NCBI GenBank assembly: GCA_002414865.1
Contig: DIAQ01000016.1
Location: 1,179-15,392, forward strand
Direction: 5' to 3'
From: a candidate division Hyd24-12 bacterium UBA5074
Lineage (GTDB): Bacteria; Fermentibacterota; Fermentibacteria; Fermentibacterales; Fermentibacteraceae
Length of the DNA: 14,214 nt
Within the stretch, counting starts at the first letter, position 1, and each line of letters starts with the position of its first letter. Positions 5,738-11,215 of this stretch are shown here, one piece after another. The translations under genes were made by a program, and so were the position numbers. The notes below the pieces were generated by a model. It was not told where the DNA came from. It saw only the letters and a list, made by a program, of their open reading frames with translations, and did not search any database.

Positions 5738-7209
5738 TAGCCGCCCTTCCCGAGCATTATCACAGGCATGGTCTTGAGCAGGAGGCGGGTGTTCAGCCCG
5801 ATCGAGCGCTTGAGGGCGTAGCACAGGTCCAGGAACTGCGCGGCGTCGAAAGGCAGCCGGCTGCGGCCGTAGACCTGCCAGATCCCGGTCAGGCCGGGCT
5901 TCACGGTGAAGCGGTAGAGCTGCCAGTCCTTGTAGTACTGCATCTCGTAGGGGATGCAGGGTCTGGGGCCGACGAGGCTCATGGTCCCCCTGACGACCGA
6001 CATCAGCTGCGGCAGCTCGTCGAGCGAGGCCTTGCGCAGAATCCTGCCCACGGGCGTCACCCTGCCCCCATCCCTCTTCTTGAAGGTCGTCCCGTCGTCG
6101 TCGGCTGCCACGCCCTTCACGTACTGCTCGAAGTAGGCCTTGTGTGCCTTGACGTTGCCTGACACGTCGGAGGTCATCGAGCGGAACTTCAGGAAGGTGA
6201 AGGGCTTCTCGCCCAGCCCCACGCGCTTCTGCTTGAACAGCACGGGTCCGGGGCTCGTGGACTTCACCAGCAGGGAGATGAGGAACAGCAGGGGCGCCAG
6301 CGCCAGGACCATCACGGCGCCGAGGACGAGATCGACCGCCCTCCACAGCCGCTCCGCGCTCCTGGACATGGGGGGGGTGAAGAAGACCACGGCCGGGCGG
6401 TCGGCGAAGCTCAGCCAGGTGTCGAAATACCCTATCCCCTCGAACAGCTTGGAGAAGATGCTGACCGCGATGCCCTTCTCGTGGCAGGTGATGACGAAGC
6501 GGGAGATCGAGTCGAAGTCGAGGTCGTCGTCGGCTATGCAGAGGTCGTCGCACCCGCAGGCGGCCATGCGCTCGAGATACTTCTCCAGCCTGTCGCCCGG
6601 GTCGGCCGGACATTGCGATCCTTCGCAGGGAACGGTCTCGATGAGGATCCGGTAGAAGGGGGATGTGTCGAGGGCTGCCCGTATGGATGCCTGAACGCTC
6701 TGATCGCCGCATGCCAGGATGCGGATCCTGGGTGTCTTCAGCAGGCGCATCCTCACCAGCCATGCGACGAAGTGAGGCATGAACAGGACGCGTATGAGGA
6801 CCGCCAGCACGGCCCAGATGCCGAGGACCAGGGCGATCACGAGACGGCTGTGGAGGAAGTAGGCGGGGGGTATCCGGAACAGGAAGACGGTGAGCACATA
6901 GGCAAGCGTCACGATCAGCGAGATCCTGATCATCCGGAAGGCGTGCATCGACCTGTTCACGGATGTCCTGGCATAGTAAACGGTTTCCATATCGGACAGG
7001 AGGAGGGTCGCCAGCGAGTAGAACACCCAGGTGCCCGTCAGGGATGTCAGCGGGGCCGCCGACCGGAGGCCGAACCTGAACAGGAAGGCTGCCAGGAGGG
7101 AGAAGGCGATGATGAGGAGGTCCGCGGACACACCGAGGACGAGGAAGGCGCGGTTGAGTCGCTCGCCCTTCTCCTGCGGCCTGTTCAGAGATATCCCGAA
7201 GTCGTCCAT
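5734..7209 (-). CDS. Polyprenyl-phosphate sugar-1-phosphate transferase (WbaP/WcaJ type)
   Basis: A 491-residue initiating enzyme of exopolysaccharide or O-antigen synthesis. It transfers a sugar-1-phosphate from a nucleotide sugar to undecaprenyl phosphate at the cytoplasmic membrane. The N-terminal part has about four hydrophobic segments (near 21-47, 59-72, 94-112 and 121-147), then a Rossmann-like CoA-binding-type region (RIRILACGDQS, from 161). A membrane or re-entrant helix lies at about 291-316. The catalytic domain shows LFKQKRVG (324-331), FTFLKFRSM (337-345), the Asp-Glu pair D397-E398 in KASLDELPQL, SLVGPRP (411-417) and KPGLTGIWQV (437-446). The start has GGGAGAGG 4 bases upstream. 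The 97 bases before it hold no convincing promoter, so it is probably read from the upstream ligase. The sugar is not predictable. A C8 tract falls at codons 278-280. Confidence 0.95.
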   Translation of the reverse strand: MDDFGISLNRPQEKGERLNRAFLVLGVSADLLIIAFSLLAAFLFRFGLRSAAPLTSLTGTWVFYSLATLLLSDMETVYYARTSVNRSMHAFRMIRISLIVTLAYVLTVFLFRIPPAYFLHSRLVIALVLGIWAVLAVLIRVLFMPHFVAWLVRMRLLKTPRIRILACGDQSVQASIRAALDTSPFYRILIETVPCEGSQCPADPGDRLEKYLERMAACGCDDLCIADDDLDFDSISRFVITCHEKGIAVSIFSKLFEGIGYFDTWLSFADRPAVVFFTPPMSRSAERLWRAVDLVLGAVMVLALAPLLFLISLLVKSTSPGPVLFKQKRVGLGEKPFTFLKFRSMTSDVSGNVKAHKAYFEQYVKGVAADDDGTTFKKRDGGRVTPVGRILRKASLDELPQLMSVVRGTMSLVGPRPCIPYEMQYYKDWQLYRFTVKPGLTGIWQVYGRSRLPFDAAQFLDLCYALKRSIGLNTRLLLKTMPVIMLGKGGY

Positions 7210-7306
7210 GGAGCCTCTCCCGGCAGGCGGGGCGGAGCCGTCGTCTCGTCAGGCCCGGCGGCCGGAGTTCACGGGATTCCGCCTGAGCGGTAACATACCG
7301 TGCGTG

Positions 7307-8782
7307 TCAGGAATGCAACCCTTCTCCGGAGGGCTGCCGCTCGTCACCGGGCATCCCGGCCATCATGCCCAGGAATATCCACATAAAGGCGTTCATCTGG
7401 GGCCATCGTATCAGGTTGTCCACGAACTGGTGCCCCATCAGGGCCGCCATGCCGGCGGCCATCGCCACGGTCAGCAGCCCCTTCCTCCGCCGGAGAAGGC
7501 TCTTCGCGGCCAGGATGCCGGCCAGTGCGAGGCAGGCGAGCGAAGCAAGAGAGATGATCCCGCCCTTCACCGCGCAGTTGAGGATGGCGCTGTTCAGCCC
7601 TCCGAAGTGGTCTATGTCGGTCCTGCTGACCCTGTGACGGACGTCCCAGAAGGTATAGAGGGCCGTCCTGCCCCAGTAGAACTCCTCGGCGCCCCACCCG
7701 ATGCCCGTGATGGGGCGCTCCTGGAACTGCTCGATGAAGCTCTGATAGGTGAGGTATCTGTGCACCAGCGTGGGCTGCGTGACGATGTCACTGGGATTCG
7801 TGACGAGGCTGAGCTGCCTCGCGAAGGTGTCCGCACTGCTTCCGATGACGATCACGAAGCCGATGAAGACCGCGATGAGCAGTATCGGCTTCCGCCAGTA
7901 CCTGTGCAGGAGGACGAACGCCGATGCGCCTATCGTGAGGAAGAACCCTCCCCTGGAGAACGTGTAGAGGGCGCTCAGGAACCCGGTCACGAAAGCAGCC
8001 AGAGAGATCCATCCCCACAGGCGCCCCTTGCCCGAGATGGCCTGCGAGAGGGCGACGGGCACGAACAGCTCCAGGTACCCTGCGAGCACATTCGCGCTGG
8101 GAAAGCTCGAGCCCACCCTCGCCTTGAAGACGTAGCCGATGGAGAGGTCGTTGCGGTAGAAGCCGGCAGTCCCGAAGTACTGGAGGATTCCCAGCGATCC
8201 GACCATGAGGAGCGTGAGAATGGAGGCGTGCAGGAGCCTCTGGAAGCCCTCCTCCGTGGCCGACTGCTCCGCGATGATCATTCCCGCGGGCAGGAAGAGG
8301 AACAGGCTGCTTCCGTCCCTCACCGCGTTCCAGAACGGCTGGCCGAGCGTGGATATGGACACGACGATGCTGACGACCTGAAGCGCGAGCGCGACGAAGG
8401 CGATCTTGAACGGGCGGAGGGAGGTCGCCGTGAACGGCAGGTCCCACGTGATCTTCTCCAGCACCCAGAAGACGGTGAAGCATATCCCCGCGAAGGTGGC
8501 GACCGTGGGAATGAACGGGGGCATCGAGATCTCGCTCAGGCCCAGGGCGAACACCGGGAGCGAGAGCGGCGCGAGGAGCTCGACCCTGGCGATGTTCACG
8601 AACAGCAGACCGCCCACCAGGACGAACACGCCCGCGAGGCGGATGGGCTGCGACAGGTTGAGGATGGCGAGGAGGTAGACGGCGCAGAACGAGAGGGCGA
8701 TCACGAGCGTGAGCAGGCCCGCCCTCACCGGCGGCGCGAAATCGCTCCGCTCCCCGTCGAAAAGCAGGCGGACCCTGCTCAG
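7307..8782 (-). CDS. O-antigen ligase/polymerase-like membrane protein (Wzy_C type)
   Basis: A polytopic protein with about ten to twelve hydrophobic segments. The C-terminal half carries the Wzy_C pattern: SSFPSANVLAGYLELFVPVA (225-244), TFSRGGFF (274-281), then a periplasmic-type loop with HRYLTY (341-346), ITGIGWG (358-364) and LNSAILNCAVKGG (396-408). Such proteins ligate or polymerise polyprenyl-linked glycans on the outer face of the inner membrane. I start it at CTG 8782, in a CTGA overlap with the zinc-ribbon stop and with GGAGGG 5 bases upstream; length is then 491 residues. No ATG or TTG lies between there and the first membrane helix. The alternative is GTG 8728, whose only ribosome site is poorly spaced. 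A 581-residue form from 9052 would run across the zinc-ribbon gene and is unlikely. Ligase versus polymerase cannot be separated from sequence. Confidence 0.85.
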   Translation of the reverse strand: MSRVRLLFDGERSDFAPPVRAGLLTLVIALSFCAVYLLAILNLSQPIRLAGVFVLVGGLLFVNIARVELLAPLSLPVFALGLSEISMPPFIPTVATFAGICFTVFWVLEKITWDLPFTATSLRPFKIAFVALALQVVSIVVSISTLGQPFWNAVRDGSSLFLFLPAGMIIAEQSATEEGFQRLLHASILTLLMVGSLGILQYFGTAGFYRNDLSIGYVFKARVGSSFPSANVLAGYLELFVPVALSQAISGKGRLWGWISLAAFVTGFLSALYTFSRGGFFLTIGASAFVLLHRYWRKPILLIAVFIGFVIVIGSSADTFARQLSLVTNPSDIVTQPTLVHRYLTYQSFIEQFQERPITGIGWGAEEFYWGRTALYTFWDVRHRVSRTDIDHFGGLNSAILNCAVKGGIISLASLACLALAGILAAKSLLRRRKGLLTVAMAAGMAALMGHQFVDNLIRWPQMNAFMWIFLGMMAGMPGDERQPSGEGLHS

Positions 8783-9072
8783 CGCTTCCCTCCGGACCTG
8801 CGGAAGAGGTCGAGGAAGCTGTCGGCCGACGAGGATGAGGGACCCTGACCGACCCGCTTCCTGCCGAGAGGCTCGAACTCCTCGCAGAAGTTCACGTGGG
8901 AGGGGTCGCCGGTCTCCTCCGTCGTCGAGGAGGTGCATCCCCGCGACGACTCGCAGTACAGCCTGCACTGGATGCATGAGTGCAGGTAGCCCCCGCAGCC
9001 CTTGCAGATCGCGTTGAAGGAGACCCTTCCCTCTTCGTTCTCCGAACCGCACGCAGCGCAGGTGATGTTCAT
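8779..9072 (-). CDS. Small zinc-ribbon protein
   Basis: A 97-residue soluble protein, cysteine-rich in its first two-thirds: C5 and C8 (CAAC), C23 and C26 (CKGC), C33 and C36 (CIQC), then C40, C46 and C63. The pattern CKGCGGYLHSCIQC...C...C......NFCEEFEP resembles a family of small zinc-ribbon proteins I recall from deltaproteobacteria and related groups, with a CxxC-x6-CxxC core and an N-F-C-x-x-F ending. It is probably a structural zinc protein; function unknown. The last 30 residues are low-complexity Ser and basic. ATG 9072 overlaps the greA stop (ATGA), and GGAGGTGA sits 7 bases upstream inside greA, so translation is probably coupled. Direct association with the GreA-like protein or RNA polymerase is possible but is inference. 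Confidence 0.85.
   Translation of the reverse strand: MNITCAACGSENEEGRVSFNAICKGCGGYLHSCIQCRLYCESSRGCTSSTTEETGDPSHVNFCEEFEPLGRKRVGQGPSSSSADSFLDLFRRSGGKR
8788..8793 (-). promoter_or_regulatory. Ribosome binding site that sets the CTG start of the ligase
   Basis: On the minus strand GGAGGG lies 5 bases upstream of CTG 8782. The stop of the zinc-ribbon gene (TGA, 8779-8781) overlaps that CTG as CTGA, copying the ATGA geometry of other joins in this window. This decides the proposed start. Confidence 0.55.
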
Positions 9073-11129
9073 TGCTCGGTCACCTCCGGCAGTATCTCGA
9101 TCTTCTTCACGACGAAGACCCCGGGGTTCCCGGGAAAGCTCACCGAATCCCCAGGCGAAGTTCCCAGCACCGCAGCGCCCATGGGCGCCAGGTAGTTTAC
9201 CCTCCCGTCCTCGGGAGCGGCCTCCAGGGGTCCCACGACCTGGAACTCCAGCTCTCTGCCCTCCTCGGATTCCAGCAGCACCTTCGTCCCCGGAGAGCAG
9301 ACAGAGCGCGTCATGTCATTTCTCGGGTACGGGCGCAGCCGGTCGAACTGCTCGGTGCCGCGCCTCAGGGCGTCCAGGAGCAGGTCGCGCCTCTCGAGAG
9401 CAGCGGCATACTCGGCGTTCTCGGACAGGTCGCCGTGCGAGGCGGCCTCCTTGATCGCACGCGCCGCGGCAGGGATCTCCTCCGACTTGAGTCTGATCAG
9501 CTCGTCGTGCCTCCGGGCGATCGCAGAGGGGCTCGCGTACACGAAGTCGCTCTGCCAGAAGCGGGGTCTCTCATCGACTCCCGACCTCCTCTGCGACAGC
9601 TCCCTCATCACCTCGAGCAGCAGGCCGGTGTCCTGCGCTGGTCCGAGCTCCGACAACTGTTCCGAGAGCATGCCGAGGCGCCTGGTGTCGAGAGACTTCA
9701 GATGGTGCACGAGCTGATCGTGACGGGCCTCCAGGAGGGCGGTTATCACCTTCCGGGCGCTCTCGGCCCTGGCCCACCCGGCAGTTTCGAGAATGGTCAT
9801 GGTCGGGTTCCAGTCCTCCGAGGGGGCCAGGTCGGGATGCAGGATGAGGAACTCCACCACTCTGAGATGCAGATCCGGATCGCTCCGATTCGAGAGGTGC
9901 CAGGCGGCGTATTCCGCGGCTTCCACGGGATGCTTCTCGAAGGCCGTCTCCATTGCGGGGAACCACAGGTTCCGCTGGAGCTGGTCGAGGAGCGCCTTCA
10001 TGTCCCCGGCCTCCGCACGGGCCACGAAGGCGGTGGCGTACAGCTTCCTGCACACCGGAGACGTGATCTCGGCAAGGGCTCTCGTGGCCCTGCCGGGCGT
10101 CAGCTCGACAGGGGCCCCCGGCGCTGCGAAGGACTCCTGGGGCTCGCCCGCGAGCAGCCAGTACATCTCGTACAACGCTCCCGACTCAGGCGTCCTGAGC
10201 CTGGGGAGGTTATGAGACACCTTCTCGCTGACCGCCTGTCTCGTCCCGGCGTCGAGAGCCCGCAGCTGGCGCGCCATCTCACGGTTGCGGGCGACAAGAG
10301 GCTCGCCCGTGGACAGAACGGACACGATCGAGACGTCAGGAGGGGCTGCCTGCTTCCGCTCCACGGAGTCGCCGAGAGCGACGATGCCCGGGTCGCTGGA
10401 GGCCGCCGAGGCCAGCTTCTTCCACAGGTCGGCCCCCTCGTCCTGTCCGGCCATGGCCGTGACCAGCCTCCTCGTCACCTTTCCACCGAACTCGTCGAGG
10501 AGCCCCTGGAGCATCAGCGAGGGATCCTGTGCGAGGGCGGACCAGGCCGCGGGATCGCGGCGCCTGAGGGCCGGCGGGCCGTCGCTGGACACGGGCTTCG
10601 ACGAGTCCAGGAGGGCATCGAGCGAGATGTCGAAGGAGTGGGCCTTCTCGAAGTCGATGGTGGCGGAGTCCCGGGTTATCCTCGTGATCCTGCCCGGCCC
10701 CATCGTGAAGTGCAGCACCCATCCGTCCCTGCGATAGCGCAGCAGCTCGCCGATCCGGGCCCAGCACTCGCGGAGGCTCTTCTGTCCGTCCATCAGCCCG
10801 CTGCTCTTCAGGAATCGCTCCAGTGGCTCGTACATGAGATACTCGTCACGGAGCATCTCCACGACGAGCTCCCTCAGCCTGGGAGACCCGTCGAAGCAGG
10901 GCGCAGCAGCCCGGAGGAAGTCGATGCCGACCTGCGCGCCTTCCTCGGAGAGGGCGTCGAGAGCTATGTCGAGCAGCTGCGCGGCACGGTCGGACTCGCC
11001 TGCCCCGTCGAGCGCCCTGAAGACGTCCGCGGCCTCCTCCGGGTCCAGATCCGCCTGCAGGCGGTCGAGCCAGGCGTCCTCCAGGGCTGCGTAATCTCCA
11101 GCTGCCGCGATGTCTCCGAGTCTGGACAA
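9069..11129 (-). CDS. Long GreA-type transcription factor with N-terminal helical extension
   Basis: The C-terminal ~155 residues are a GreA/GreB factor. The coiled coil carries the tip motif HGDLSENAEYAAA (565-577), with acidic D567 and E570, the residues used to help RNA polymerase cleave backtracked RNA. The FKBP-like domain follows, with NYLAPMGAAVLG and FVVKKIE. The ~530-residue N-terminal part is alpha-helical and repeat-like. It has a small beta segment at about 136-177 (WVLHFTMGPGRITRI...IDFEKAH) that resembles an element in the long GreA proteins of chlamydiae and spirochaetes. Length is 686 residues from TTG 11129, against about 158 for E. coli GreA. I prefer TTG because GGAGGT ends 7 bases before it; GTG 11138 overlaps that ribosome site. 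It is first gene of the minus-strand operon. Confidence 0.9.
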   Translation of the reverse strand: MSRLGDIAAAGDYAALEDAWLDRLQADLDPEEAADVFRALDGAGESDRAAQLLDIALDALSEEGAQVGIDFLRAAAPCFDGSPRLRELVVEMLRDEYLMYEPLERFLKSSGLMDGQKSLRECWARIGELLRYRRDGWVLHFTMGPGRITRITRDSATIDFEKAHSFDISLDALLDSSKPVSSDGPPALRRRDPAAWSALAQDPSLMLQGLLDEFGGKVTRRLVTAMAGQDEGADLWKKLASAASSDPGIVALGDSVERKQAAPPDVSIVSVLSTGEPLVARNREMARQLRALDAGTRQAVSEKVSHNLPRLRTPESGALYEMYWLLAGEPQESFAAPGAPVELTPGRATRALAEITSPVCRKLYATAFVARAEAGDMKALLDQLQRNLWFPAMETAFEKHPVEAAEYAAWHLSNRSDPDLHLRVVEFLILHPDLAPSEDWNPTMTILETAGWARAESARKVITALLEARHDQLVHHLKSLDTRRLGMLSEQLSELGPAQDTGLLLEVMRELSQRRSGVDERPRFWQSDFVYASPSAIARRHDELIRLKSEEIPAAARAIKEAASHGDLSENAEYAAALERRDLLLDALRRGTEQFDRLRPYPRNDMTRSVCSPGTKVLLESEEGRELEFQVVGPLEAAPEDGRVNYLAPMGAAVLGTSPGDSVSFPGNPGVFVVKKIEILPEVTEQ

Positions 11130-11136
11130 GCCCTGC

Positions 11137-11142
11137 ACCTCC
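11137..11142 (-). promoter_or_regulatory. Ribosome binding site selecting TTG 11129
   Basis: Minus-strand GGAGGT is 7 bases upstream of TTG 11129. An in-frame GTG (11136-11138) overlaps this site and so would have no spacing at all. TTG is therefore the better start for the long GreA gene. Confidence 0.6.
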
Positions 11143-11161
11143 GTTAGAGATTAGGGGAAAG

Positions 11162-11190
11162 ACTATACCAACAGGGGGCCCGGCCGTCAG
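11162..11190 (-). promoter_or_regulatory. Promoter of the greA-zinc ribbon-polysaccharide operon
   Basis: On the minus strand, CTGACG (-35, 11185-11190, 4 of 6) is followed by a 17-base spacer and TATAGT (-10, 11162-11167, 5 of 6). Transcription would start near 11155, leaving about 25 bases before TTG 11129. The 86-base gap between the divergent starts is this promoter plus a short leader. I find no equally good promoter for the plus-strand gene. Confidence 0.6.
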
Positions 11191-11215
11191 CGAAGCCAGG
11201 GTCCGTCGGAGGTTC

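Noticed and set aside
4847..6763. Minus-strand open frame of 638 codons across terC and the sugar transferase
   Set aside because: It runs opposite terC and in the wrong frame of the sugar transferase; Arg-rich with no family features.
7210..7306. Promoter for the sugar transferase in the 97-base gap (minus-strand TTGCAT, TATGTT or TGTTAC)
   Set aside because: Both pairings are weak matches, or have a 15-base spacer; not enough to call.
7031..8848. Plus-strand open frame of 605 codons across the ligase and sugar transferase
   Set aside because: It is antisense to two recognisable membrane proteins; the translation is highly charged and low in complexity, with no motif.
9072..11147. Long open frame (691 codons) on the plus strand across the GreA gene
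   Set aside because: It is antisense to a gene with a clear GreA domain; its translation is rich in Arg, His and Gly with no domain, as expected of a shadow frame in GC-rich DNA.
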